DNA of 13,225 bases from Chloroflexota bacterium (GCA_016210705.1 JACQTR010000033.1:1-13225), one strand, 5' to 3'; shown: positions 1-6,788, counted from the first letter of the stretch. Notes: generated by a model not told the origin, from the letters alone. Made by a program: numbers and translations.

Positions 1-1026
1 ATCCGCTTCGGCCTGGCCGCTATTAAGAACGTAGGCACCACCGCCATAGAGACCCTTCTAGAGGCCAGGGGAAAAGGCGGCCATTTCAGTTCAATTGAAG
101 ACTTCTGCCAGCGGGCCAACCTTCGCGGGGTAAACAAACGCGTGCTTGAAAGCCTGGTCAAAGCTGGTGCCCTAGACCCTTTAGGCAGCCGTGGGGCTTT
201 ATTGGCCAGCATCGATCGGATTCTTTCTTTAGCCCAACGGGAGCATCAAATGAGAGAGAAGGGCCAGACTACTATGTTCGACCTTTTTGGAGAAGAGGTA
301 GCCAAGCCCTCCGTTTCCATTTTTTCGACCCTTGAGGATATCCCCCCTCAGGAGAAACTGATGTGGGAGAAAGAACTTCTGGGAGTCTATCTCTCCCAAC
401 ATCCTTTTACGGCCATCGCCCCCCATTTGGCCACCGCCACCTTCTGCGGCCAAGTGAATGCCGAACTGGTAGGAGAAAAGGTGACAGTGGCCGGCATTGT
501 GGCCGCGGTGCGCCAGCTTTACACCAAGGATCGACGGCTCTTCGTGGCCGCCACCCTGGAAGACCTAGAGGGCAGCCTGGAAGTGACCGCCTGGCCCGAG
601 GTCTACGAACGCACTACCTATCTTTGGACCGAGGGGAATATACTCCTGGTCGAGGGCAAAGTCAGGATGCGCGGCAACCAAGTACAGTTAAGCTGTGATA
701 ACGCCACCTTATACCAACCCGAAAGGGAAAAACTACCTGAGTCTGGAGAACACGTCTCCGATCCTATGCCAACCTCTGCCACACGTCAGCTTTTTATAAC
801 TTTGACCTCCACCCTGGATGAGACCCAAGATGTGTCTCGTCTCCAAGCTATCATGAATACTCTCAGAGAATACCCTGGCTCCGATATAGTGCATTTAATA
901 ATAGCTGAGGATGGGGAGATGGTGGAGTTAGAGTTTCCCGATACTACCGGCTACTGCCCGCAGCTTCAAGAACGCCTAACCAGCTTGGTGGGTCCCTCTG
1001 GTAGCGTTTCCTGGAAAGAGCGTTAA
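1..1026 (+). CDS. dnaE: DNA polymerase III alpha subunit, C-terminal part (5' truncated by window edge)
   Basis: This is the catalytic subunit of the replicative DNA polymerase, and only the last 341 residues are here. The frame is open from base 1, so the gene starts outside the window. It begins with IRFGLAAIKNVG, the hallmark that opens the helix-hairpin-helix region after the polymerase fingers. Later come LKAGALD-like sequence (VKAGALDPLG) and the conserved EKELLGVYLSQHP segment. An OB-fold of the tRNA-anti type runs over about residues 159-240 of the fragment (TVAGIVAAV, then LEDLEGSLEVTAWPEVYE). The OB-fold and C-terminal tail are where family members contact single-stranded DNA and the sliding clamp and tau; no specific clamp motif was identified. 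The polymerase active-site and PHP domains lie upstream, so whether this is the DnaE1 type cannot be fully settled. The stop TAA is at 1024-1026, and a small gene follows after 2 bp, probably co-transcribed. Confidence 0.96.
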   Translation: MRFGLAAIKNVGTTAIETLLEARGKGGHFSSIEDFCQRANLRGVNKRVLESLVKAGALDPLGSRGALLASIDRILSLAQREHQMREKGQTTMFDLFGEEVAKPSVSIFSTLEDIPPQEKLMWEKELLGVYLSQHPFTAIAPHLATATFCGQVNAELVGEKVTVAGIVAAVRQLYTKDRRLFVAATLEDLEGSLEVTAWPEVYERTTYLWTEGNILLVEGKVRMRGNQVQLSCDNATLYQPEREKLPESGEHVSDPMPTSATRQLFITLTSTLDETQDVSRLQAIMNTLREYPGSDIVHLIIAEDGEMVELEFPDTTGYCPQLQERLTSLVGPSGSVSWKER

Positions 1027-1028
1027 AA

Positions 1029-1244
1029 GTGGAATGGAAAATCCTGGTAACAGCGCCGGATCAACTAACCGCCGAGATGTGGCAAGAGATTTTGGAACAA
1101 GAGGGCATCCCCTCCATGATCCAACCCCAAGATGTGGCATCCTACCTGGGTGTTTCCGCCATGCCCTGCCGATTAATGGTGCCCAAGGACCTACTGGCCG
1201 AGGCCGCCGCTACCCTAGCTAGTCACTTGGAAAGTCGAGACTGA
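1029..1244 (+). CDS. Small DUF2007-type protein (putative signal-transducing family)
   Basis: This is a 71-residue soluble protein of unknown biochemical role. The pattern WKILVTAPDQLTAEMWQEILEQ followed by GIPSMI, a mid-protein VPKDLLAEA and an alternating beta/alpha layout fits the DUF2007 family. That family has a small ferredoxin-like fold and is often described as a putative prokaryotic signal-transducing protein; no experimental function is implied. The start is GTG at 1029, two bases after the dnaE stop, with a purine-rich GGAAAGAG inside the end of dnaE as a plausible ribosome site. The tight spacing suggests translational coupling with dnaE. The last 30 bases overlap the 3' end of the convergent alkyltransferase gene. 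There is no signal peptide or membrane segment. Family assignment is by pattern recognition and would need a profile search. Confidence 0.78.
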   Translation: MEWKILVTAPDQLTAEMWQEILEQEGIPSMIQPQDVASYLGVSAMPCRLMVPKDLLAEAAATLASHLESRD

Positions 1245-1733
1245 ACCCTCAACTATAAGTAGATATTTCTTCATCCCTATCCCTCCCGAATAACCACCAA
1301 GACGGCCATCGCTAGCGATGACCCGATGACAAGGCACCACAATAGGCAGGGGGTTGGCCGCTAAGGCTTGGCCTACAGCCCTAACCGCCCGCGGCTCGCC
1401 CATCCTTCGCGCCAACCACCCGTAGCTGCGGGTCTGCCCATAGGGTATGGAGCAAGTCGCCTCCCAAACGGCACAACGGAAGGGGCTTGCCCCTCCAAAA
1501 TCCAGCGCATCAGGGAAAGAAACCGTCTCTCCCCGAAAGTAGCGGCTCAACCGTTGTGACAGATCAGAAAAATCCGAGTCGTCGGCCGTAGCATATTGCC
1601 ATGGCTCACCTAAAAGGCTTAGAACCGCCGCGGCAGAGGGTTGAGGTAACACCAATTGCCGCAGCCCCACCCTGCTGGCCAATCCCCCCATCCAACCCCG
1701 CTCCGTCTGCCACAGCCCAAACTTCAGCTTCAT
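1215..1733 (-). CDS. ogt: Methylated-DNA--[protein]-cysteine S-methyltransferase (O6-alkylguanine repair)
   Basis: This suicide DNA-repair protein transfers an alkyl group from O6-alkylguanine (and O4-alkylthymine) to its own cysteine. In the 172-residue product the active-site motif PCHRV is complete, with the acceptor Cys at residue 135. The upstream RAVGQALAANP supplies the arginine finger (R118) and the conserved Asn (N127). Y104 lies in the helix-turn-helix segment (GQTRSYGWLARRMG), and GGYSGG then MKKYLL closes the domain. Residues 1-80 form the variable N-terminal domain, which lacks the Ada zinc-binding cysteines, so the length and layout are Ogt-like rather than Ada-like. The ATG at 1733 is six bases downstream of a TATAAT, with no Shine-Dalgarno at normal spacing, which suggests a leaderless message. 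The gene is convergent with, and overlaps by 30 bp, the DUF2007 gene. Confidence 0.95.
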   Translation of the reverse strand: MKLKFGLWQTERGWMGGLASRVGLRQLVLPQPSAAAVLSLLGEPWQYATADDSDFSDLSQRLSRYFRGETVSFPDALDFGGASPFRCAVWEATCSIPYGQTRSYGWLARRMGEPRAVRAVGQALAANPLPIVVPCHRVIASDGRLGGYSGGIGMKKYLLIVEGSVSTFQVTS

Positions 1734-1739
1734 GAATCA

Positions 1740-1745
1740 ATTATA
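1740..1745 (-). promoter_or_regulatory. Probable -10 box of ogt, leaderless arrangement
   Basis: A perfect TATAAT on the minus strand is followed by six bases (TGATTC) and then the ogt ATG. Transcription normally begins about seven bases past a -10 box, which would place the first transcribed base on or next to the start codon. The matching -35 position (TGGTCT, 17-bp spacer, 1763-1768) is weak. A purine-rich GGGAGGG further upstream would not be in the transcript. The cimA -35 hexamer, on the other strand, lies at 1759-1764 and overlaps this promoter. Confidence 0.5.
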
Positions 1746-1758
1746 GCAAGGCCCTCCC

Positions 1759-1787
1759 TTGAAGACCATCCTTTTACAGTTTATAAT
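1759..1787 (+). promoter_or_regulatory. Sigma-70-type promoter for cimA
   Basis: TTGAAG (1759-1764) and TATAAT (1782-1787) are separated by exactly 17 bp, matching the housekeeping sigma consensus at 4 of 6 and 6 of 6 bases. The expected start near 1794 leaves a leader of about 21 bases before the cimA TTG start at 1815. GGTGA at 1804-1808, six bases from that start, matches the extended anti-Shine-Dalgarno complement. There is no room in the leader for a T-box, riboswitch or attenuator, so any isoleucine control would have to act at the promoter or on the enzyme. Confidence 0.75.
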
Positions 1788-1814
1788 GGATTATTAAATT
1801 TTTGGTGAGAGACT

Positions 1815-3413
1815 TTGTCACAGGTCCAACTTTATGATTGCACCCTTCGTGATGGTGCCCAGCGGGAGGGGATCTCCTTCTCGGTAGAGGATAAACTGAA
1901 GATCGCCCAAAAGCTGGATCAGTTGGGCATACCCTTCATCGAGGGTGGCTGGCCCGGCTCTAACCCCAAGGACGCCGAGTTCTTCCTCCGGGCCAGGAGC
2001 CTAGCCCTATCTCAAGCGCGTCTAGCCGCCTTCGGCAGCACCCGCCGCGCTAAAACCAAAACTGAAAACGATGCCAACCTTAAGGCTCTGGTGGATGCTC
2101 AAACCCCGGTGGTCACCATCGTTGGCAAGAGCTGGGATCTGCACGTTACCCAGGTTCTGGAGACCACCTTAGACGAAAACCTGAAGATGATCGCCGACTC
2201 TGTAAGTTACCTTAAAGGTAAAGGCCTTACCGTTTTTTTCGACGCTGAGCACTTCTTCGACGGATTCAAGGCAAACCCTCAATACGCCCTGCGCACCCTA
2301 GCGGCCGCCGCCACAGCCGGGGTGGATTGCCTGGTTCTATGCGACACCAATGGCGGTAGTCTGCCATCCGCGGTAACTGCCGCTGTTACCGCCGCTAAAG
2401 ATGTTTGCCTGGTGCCCTTGGGCATCCACACCCACAACGATGGCGAGTTAGCAGTGGCCAATACCCTGGCCGCCGTAGCCGCTGGTGCCACCCAAGTCCA
2501 GGGCACTATCAATGGCTATGGAGAGCGCTGTGGCAACGCCAACCTCTGTTCCATCATTCCCGCTTTGATGATTAAAATGGGCATCCCTTGCCTCGGCCAA
2601 GAACAATTGGCCCAACTGACAGAGGTCTCCCATTACGTAAGCGAAATCGCCAACCTCACCCCCGATGCTCACCAGCCCTACGTGGGTGCCAGCGCCTTCG
2701 CTCACAAGGCCGGCCTCCACGCCTCGGCCATGATAAAGTCGGAGGTTAGCTATCAACATATCCCACCGGAGAAGGTAGGAAATGTGCAGCGAGTGCTGGT
2801 GTCGGAGCTCTCGGGTCGGGGTAACATCCTTTATAAGGCTAAAGAATTGGGCCTGGAGGTGGTGGTGGCCGGCGATAACTCCCGTCGGGTATTGGAGAAT
2901 ATTAAGGCCATGGAGAGCCGAGGCTTTCAATACGATGGCGCCGAGGCCTCTTTCGAGCTCCTTCTACGCCGAGCCCACCCCCAATATCGGCCCGCCTTTG
3001 AGCTGGTGGACTTTCTGGTCTTGGTGGAAAAACATCGGCGCCGGCCTGCTCAAGGAAACGATGAAGAGATGCTTTCCGAGGCAGCCATTAAGGTTAGGGT
3101 AGGAGAGGAGATCATCCACACCGTGGCCGAGGGCAACGGGCCGGTCAACGCTCTTGATGCAGCCCTAAGGAAGGCCCTTCTGCAATTTTACCCCAGCTTA
3201 GCCGCTGTGAAACTAACCGACTACAAGGTCCGTATCCTTGATGAAGGAGGCGGTACCGAGGCTCAGGTGCGAGTGCTCATCGAATCCAGCGATGGCGAAC
3301 TTCAGTGGCACACCGTGGGCAGCTCCTCCAACATCATTGAAGCCAGTTGGCTAGCCTTGGCCGATAGCTTAGAGTACTGGCTAATAAAAAGAGGGGCTAT
3401 CCCTAAAAGATAA
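1815..3413 (+). CDS. cimA: (R)-citramalate synthase
   Basis: This enzyme condenses pyruvate with acetyl-CoA to (R)-citramalate, the first step of a threonine-independent route to 2-oxobutyrate and isoleucine. The 532-residue protein has the usual length and layout of the long citramalate synthases. A TIM-barrel catalytic domain carries LYDCTLRDGAQ at 6-16 (R12 and D13 for substrate and metal), FIEGGWPGSNPKD at 41-53, HTHND at 205-209 with metal-binding H205 and H207, and NGYGERCGNANL at 233-244. A linker (SAFAHKAGLHASA near 293) leads to a C-terminal LeuA-type allosteric dimer domain from about residue 400. The FIEGGWPGSNPKD segment and the long linker favour citramalate synthase over 2-isopropylmalate or homocitrate synthase. 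The start is TTG at 1815, with GGTGA six bases upstream and a strong promoter before it; no ATG or GTG lies nearer the conserved N-terminus. The gene stands alone here, with no leu or ilv genes alongside, and no clear terminator follows. Confidence 0.94.
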   Translation: MSQVQLYDCTLRDGAQREGISFSVEDKLKIAQKLDQLGIPFIEGGWPGSNPKDAEFFLRARSLALSQARLAAFGSTRRAKTKTENDANLKALVDAQTPVVTIVGKSWDLHVTQVLETTLDENLKMIADSVSYLKGKGLTVFFDAEHFFDGFKANPQYALRTLAAAATAGVDCLVLCDTNGGSLPSAVTAAVTAAKDVCLVPLGIHTHNDGELAVANTLAAVAAGATQVQGTINGYGERCGNANLCSIIPALMIKMGIPCLGQEQLAQLTEVSHYVSEIANLTPDAHQPYVGASAFAHKAGLHASAMIKSEVSYQHIPPEKVGNVQRVLVSELSGRGNILYKAKELGLEVVVAGDNSRRVLENIKAMESRGFQYDGAEASFELLLRRAHPQYRPAFELVDFLVLVEKHRRRPAQGNDEEMLSEAAIKVRVGEEIIHTVAEGNGPVNALDAALRKALLQFYPSLAAVKLTDYKVRILDEGGGTEAQVRVLIESSDGELQWHTVGSSSNIIEASWLALADSLEYWLIKRGAIPKR

Positions 3414-3727
3414 CCCTATTCACCACCCGGGTTCTCCTAATTTTGAAGAAACCTTTATGGAGGGGAACGTCTTGGGCCAACGTAGACTAGGAGCAATAGA
3501 CCTAGGGGCAACCCTATCAGCCACCCGACGATTACCCACCAGAAGGCAACGGGTATCAGCCACCAAGTCAGCGCGCCGAGGAATATGAGGAACGCCGCCA
3601 TCGCGACGAAAGCGGCTCGTAGCTCCGAAAGAAGGCCGTTTCTAATGTCCTGATCCTGAGAAAAAGAACTAACGATAGCGACGCTGATGGCTCCACACGT
3701 TAGGGGCTAATTCTGGGCCCGATGCAA
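3414..3727. other. 314-bp intergenic stretch between cimA and the glycosyltransferase
   Basis: This interval separates two convergent genes. It has no hairpin followed by a T-run on either strand, so neither neighbour has a visible intrinsic terminator. A 10-bp sequence, ATCAGCCACC, occurs twice about 40 bp apart, and in the minus-strand reading it falls inside two Trp-Leu-Ile codon runs. The minus strand is open from 3706 to 3455 and reads as a hydrophobic peptide, listed separately. A plus-strand frame from an ATG at 3457 gives 42 Arg-rich residues and looks like the antisense shadow of that peptide. No tRNA, repeat array or transposon end was seen. Confidence 0.6.
3455..3601 (-). CDS. Candidate 48-residue hydrophobic membrane peptide, or remnant of a larger membrane protein
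   Basis: From ATG at 3601 the product is 48 residues and almost entirely hydrophobic. It starts MAAFLIFLGALTWWLIPVAF, continues with a WWVIVGWLIG stretch and an LPLGLLLLVYVG stretch, and ends in a short basic tail, PRRSPP. This suggests two membrane-spanning segments with a tight turn. The same frame stays open upstream to a TAG at 3707-3709, adding about 35 codons (including RNGLLSELRAAFVA just before the Met) with no ATG, GTG or TTG in them. No good Shine-Dalgarno precedes the ATG. The upstream extension reads like normal protein, so the ORF could be the surviving 3' end of a decayed gene rather than an intact small gene. It lies downstream of the glycosyltransferase on the same strand. I do not recognise a family. 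Confidence 0.35.
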   Translation of the reverse strand: MAAFLIFLGALTWWLIPVAFWWVIVGWLIGLPLGLLLLVYVGPRRSPP

Positions 3728-5698
3728 CTATCTAATTTCAAAGGTTGAGAGTATTACCTTATCTGCTTCAGATCTCGTGCCGTGTCTGTACACAGGTAAC
3801 CGTTGGTTTGTTCCTACATCGTAAACTCCAACCTCCAATTGATATTTACCATCAGGGATATCTTCAGGAATAAGCACTGAAGAGCGATCTACAACCACTT
3901 CCCCATCGGGCCATTTGGATGTTGGATAGCTATTTTCTAATGGTTGATGATCGTCTTGAGAAAGAACACGACCGTCGCTGACATCAGCAAGGTGCACAAA
4001 GATAGTATAATTCTCATCGACACCATCCCCAACTGTTCTGAAATATAGAGCCGTTTTCAATGTCTCTCCCCTATGGATTACTAAATCCTCGGCCGGTACG
4101 AGGTCCTCTCCACGCCCTATATCAATGTCATACCCAATCATTTTGACCTCATTACCATAGTTAATTTCAATTTGGTCTTCAGCCAAAGCTTTAGAGTTCA
4201 ACTCTCGCAAGGTATTTCCCATCAAATAAAGGCGAGTGTCAGAGTATTGGTCAATTAGTAACGGATACGGAAATGAGGGACAAGCAACCTCGTCATTAAA
4301 CTGTACTTTGTCATCATACAAAATTATCCATTCCCTGCCATCAGTATCATTACTACCACTAGTTTCGCAAATCGAGGTTCCCTTTTCGCCCAATAAGCGG
4401 ACATCTGGCTTGACCTGCGAATATGCCGCTACATACCCTGCCTGCCAGACGTAGGTTGCAAGCACAAGATCCTTTTCATCAACCAAACGATCGAACGAGT
4501 CTAGGACTTGACGAAAACCTTCAGAAGTGTAATCCATCTTTTGAAAATCGTAGTCAAGAGCCGGTACAGCGGCACCAGCAGCCAACAAAACAAGCAGTGA
4601 AGAAAAAGCTAACAAATAGTGTCGCCTCATGACAGAACCGACTCCAAACGATGCTATCAGGATTATTAAAGGGCTCAAAAAAATCACCATCCGAGGGTAG
4701 AAAAGGGGACGCCACAAGGTGAAAGCGTAAACCAATATGATATAGGTTGGCAGATAGATGAAGAGCATAAATAGTTCAGCCCGTCGCTTTTTCCCCCGTG
4801 TTACGTATACAAAGGCCGATATGATGGCCAACATGAAGGGCAGGGTTAGTACTAGGGCCAAGGGAGCTCGAGATTCTTCTCCAGCACTGATAGCTAACCA
4901 CGACACCTTTGCGAATTCTAACACCCCACCCGGAACGATGTTCCCCCCAAAGAGTTCGTAGCCAGGAGCTATCATACGCAAAGCAACAACATAAAGCCAG
5001 GGAATATATAAGAACACCACTGCGATCTGTGCTGCTAACCACAGTCTTGGCAACCTACGTTTACGATACCAGATAATTAGAGCCCAGATATTCTGAGCCA
5101 CCATTACAAATGCGACATAATAGTACGTGTATAACCCCAGCACGGTGACTAAGATGTAGGACAGAAAAGGCATCCATCCCCCAAAAGTGCTTAGCTTCGG
5201 GTTAGATTTGTCATCTTGTGGCTCAAGCTGCGCACCCTTGTCACCTGAACCAAGTAGTCTGGCGGCGAGGAACATGGATAACAGCCCCAGTAGGATGGTT
5301 AGGCTATACATTCTTATTTCTTGACTGTAATAGACGTCGGCAGGGGCCACTGCCAGCAGAATCGCTGCTATCCAAGCTACGTTTCTGTTAAATAACGACC
5401 GCCCTACCTGATATATGACGGCTACAGTCAATACGCCGAAGACAAAAGAAAGGAATCTTAGTGCGAAAACGCTACTTCCTGCTATCTTTATCCAATAGCT
5501 AAGCAGCACATAATATAGTGGAGGGTGGAGGCTAAGCGCAAAGTCCCTTTCCCACGTGATTTGAGGGATAGGTAGGGTGGCAAAATAGATGCTTATGCCT
5601 TCGTCCCACCACATGCCCTTTTCCCCGAAAGCATACAACCGTAGGGCGAAAGCGAGCAGCAAGACAATGCCTACAGCCAAATGGAGGCCTACCCTCAT
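3728..5698 (-). CDS. GT39/ArnT-like polytopic membrane glycosyltransferase with C-terminal beta-sandwich tail
   Basis: This is a probable integral membrane transferase that moves a sugar from a polyprenyl-phosphate donor to a lipid, glycan or protein acceptor on the outer face of the membrane. Starting from ATG 5698 it has 656 residues. After the first membrane helix (about 5-23) comes the extracytoplasmic WWDEG motif (30-34), whose Asp-Glu pair is the expected catalytic acid region of GT-C enzymes. HPPLYY (58-63) and YYSQEIRMYSL (123-133) follow, both typical of the GT39/RgtABCD-like group. Many further hydrophobic helices run to about residue 390. The last 145 or so residues are soluble, with GYD, then YTIFVHL, PTSKWPDGEVV and GKYQLEVGVYD, a beta-sandwich pattern often attached to these enzymes in Chloroflexota. 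Donor and acceptor cannot be told from sequence. An in-frame ATG at 5767 exists, but 5698 has AGGAGG five bases upstream and begins right before the first helix. G+C is lower than in neighbouring genes, suggesting recent acquisition. Confidence 0.85.
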   Translation of the reverse strand: MRVGLHLAVGIVLLLAFALRLYAFGEKGMWWDEGISIYFATLPIPQITWERDFALSLHPPLYYVLLSYWIKIAGSSVFALRFLSFVFGVLTVAVIYQVGRSLFNRNVAWIAAILLAVAPADVYYSQEIRMYSLTILLGLLSMFLAARLLGSGDKGAQLEPQDDKSNPKLSTFGGWMPFLSYILVTVLGLYTYYYVAFVMVAQNIWALIIWYRKRRLPRLWLAAQIAVVFLYIPWLYVVALRMIAPGYELFGGNIVPGGVLEFAKVSWLAISAGEESRAPLALVLTLPFMLAIISAFVYVTRGKKRRAELFMLFIYLPTYIILVYAFTLWRPLFYPRMVIFLSPLIILIASFGVGSVMRRHYLLAFSSLLVLLAAGAAVPALDYDFQKMDYTSEGFRQVLDSFDRLVDEKDLVLATYVWQAGYVAAYSQVKPDVRLLGEKGTSICETSGSNDTDGREWIILYDDKVQFNDEVACPSFPYPLLIDQYSDTRLYLMGNTLRELNSKALAEDQIEINYGNEVKMIGYDIDIGRGEDLVPAEDLVIHRGETLKTALYFRTVGDGVDENYTIFVHLADVSDGRVLSQDDHQPLENSYPTSKWPDGEVVVDRSSVLIPEDIPDGKYQLEVGVYDVGTNQRLPVYRHGTRSEADKVILSTFEIR

Positions 5699-5703
5699 GG
5701 AAA

Positions 5704-5709
5704 CCTCCT
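5704..5709 (-). promoter_or_regulatory. Shine-Dalgarno that fixes the glycosyltransferase start
   Basis: AGGAGG on the minus strand lies five bases before the ATG at 5698. The longer reading from ATG 5767 would add 23 residues that fall across the left arm of the inverted repeat and place nothing recognisable before the first membrane helix, so the shorter start is preferred. Confidence 0.75.
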
Positions 5710-5743
5710 GAAGGATAAGTCTCTGCTTTAGCCTTAGCAGACC

Positions 5744-5829
5744 TAGGAGGATAGGGGGCTTAGGCAAAACTATCTATGGCCAGAATGAATTGACCTTCAT
5801 CTGTCAAAAGATAGCCCCCTATCCTCCTA
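5744..5829. repeat. Perfect 17-bp inverted repeat with 52-bp interior
   Basis: TAGGAGGATAGGGGGCT at 5744-5760 is repeated exactly in reverse complement at 5813-5829. The interior is AT-richer than the arms. The right arm starts 11 bp beyond the stop codon of the PDZ gene, and the left arm ends 45 bp upstream of the glycosyltransferase start, so the whole element lies in the gap between the two genes. No T-run follows on the minus strand, which argues against an ordinary terminator. No flanking target duplication was seen. It could be a long hairpin in the readthrough RNA, a small non-autonomous mobile element, or a protein-binding site. Confidence 0.8.
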
Positions 5830-5840
5830 AACGTTTCACT

Positions 5841-6767
5841 CTAGAGCCCGGGACCCTCGGATGGTCTTAGAGGCTGCGCTTCAAAGGTGGGGACCGCCGA
5901 AGAGGCCGAAGAGGAAGGGTTAAAACGGTGCTGCCCAGACCTACCCCCGGCCTTCGGACGTAAGGAAGGCAATCCTACTAGCTGTACCACCCGCGCCTCG
6001 TTGGAATCGCCCACCGTGACTACCATAACCTGATTTCCCACCTTAAGGTCAGAGATGCCCTTGGCCAAAGGTAGAAACTGGGTATTCGCCGTTACCTTGT
6101 AGCTGACCGTCCCCGTCTGCCCGTTCGGGGTAATAGTAAAGGAATCGGAGTTCACCCCAGCCACCACCCCAAAGGTAGTCTTAAGAGTGACTTCCTTACC
6201 GTCTTTATCCAAGACTCGGAACTGACCCCCTAGGATGTGGCCAAAGATGTCCTTGGGGTCTAGTCCCTGCCAAAGCTCTTTTAGAAAGGGTATACGTCCT
6301 AGCACATCTAGTCTGGGATGAGCTAGTTGGGGCCGGCTTGGGGCCGACCCTACGGTAACCTTCACCGTCAGCTCTTGATCGCCTCTCATCACCGTTAGGG
6401 AGACCTCGGCGCCCACTTTAGTACCTCGGATGGCCTCCGTGACCGCCTTCACATCGCTGGCCTCCTTGCCATCGATGGTCAAGATAATATCCTTAGCCTT
6501 TAGGTCGGCCTTAGCCGCCGGACTGTCGGAAATTACCCTTAAGATCACCACCCCCGAGGTTCGGGACAAGCCCAGCCTTTGAGCCAAACGCTCATCGAGG
6601 TTGGCAATCGAGACCCCTATCCAGGGTTTAGCCTCAGGGGTGGGTGTGGGCGTCGGTTCCTGAGCCCGTACCCCTATCCCTCGGGACACGCCAATCCCCA
6701 CCAAAGAAAGGGCCAGCAAGGCCGCTAAAACCAAAAGAAGTCGTTTCGTCCTAACAAGTCGTTTCAC
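5841..6767 (-). CDS. Exported PDZ-domain protein with C-terminal DUF5666-like domain
   Basis: The 308-residue product has a basic N-terminus and hydrophobic helix (about 9-30), then VRAQEP, a likely signal-peptidase site near residue 35, so it is exported or membrane-anchored. A PTPTPTP linker follows. Residues 48-139 are a PDZ domain of the HtrA/tail-specific-protease type (WIGVSI, GVVILRVISDSPAAKADLKAKDIILTIDG split across strands and loop, then VSLTVMRG). No trypsin-like or Ser/Lys protease domain precedes or follows it. Residues about 198-265 (FGVVAGVNSDSFTI, KVTANTQFL, LKVGNQVMVV) resemble the DUF5666 beta-barrel, the same type as in the next gene upstream. The C-terminal 40 residues are Ser/Pro/Arg-rich and probably disordered. 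The start is GTG at 6767, with AAGGAG seven bases upstream. It is the last gene of the exporter operon. The role is unknown; peptide or protein binding outside the membrane is the likely use of the PDZ. Confidence 0.82.
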   Translation of the reverse strand: MKRLVRTKRLLLVLAALLALSLVGIGVSRGIGVRAQEPTPTPTPEAKPWIGVSIANLDERLAQRLGLSRTSGVVILRVISDSPAAKADLKAKDIILTIDGKEASDVKAVTEAIRGTKVGAEVSLTVMRGDQELTVKVTVGSAPSRPQLAHPRLDVLGRIPFLKELWQGLDPKDIFGHILGGQFRVLDKDGKEVTLKTTFGVVAGVNSDSFTITPNGQTGTVSYKVTANTQFLPLAKGISDLKVGNQVMVVTVGDSNEARVVQLVGLPSLRPKAGGRSGQHRFNPSSSASSAVPTFEAQPLRPSEGPGL

Positions 6768-6788
6768 CTCAAAACTCCTTTTAAATTA

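Noticed and set aside
3457..3585. Plus-strand ATG frame of 42 codons after cimA
   Set aside because: The product is Arg-rich and looks like the antisense of the hydrophobic minus-strand frame; no ribosome site precedes it.
5736..5755. Small hairpin TCTGCT...AGCAGA (about 5720-5739) near the inverted repeat as a terminator
   Set aside because: The stem is only six base pairs with an eight-base loop and no T-run.
5699..5767. N-terminal extension of the glycosyltransferase from ATG 5767
   Set aside because: The downstream ATG at 5698 has AGGAGG at ideal spacing and begins immediately before the first membrane helix.
5802..5807. Perfect TTGACA on the minus strand upstream of the glycosyltransferase
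   Set aside because: At 15-18 bp spacing the candidate -10 hexamers (such as TCTGGC) do not resemble TATAAT, so no promoter is called.
5760..5840. Frame of the PDZ gene stays open for 26 codons beyond its TAG, suggesting readthrough
   Set aside because: An open run of this length is common by chance, and the reading passes through the inverted repeat with no recognisable sequence.
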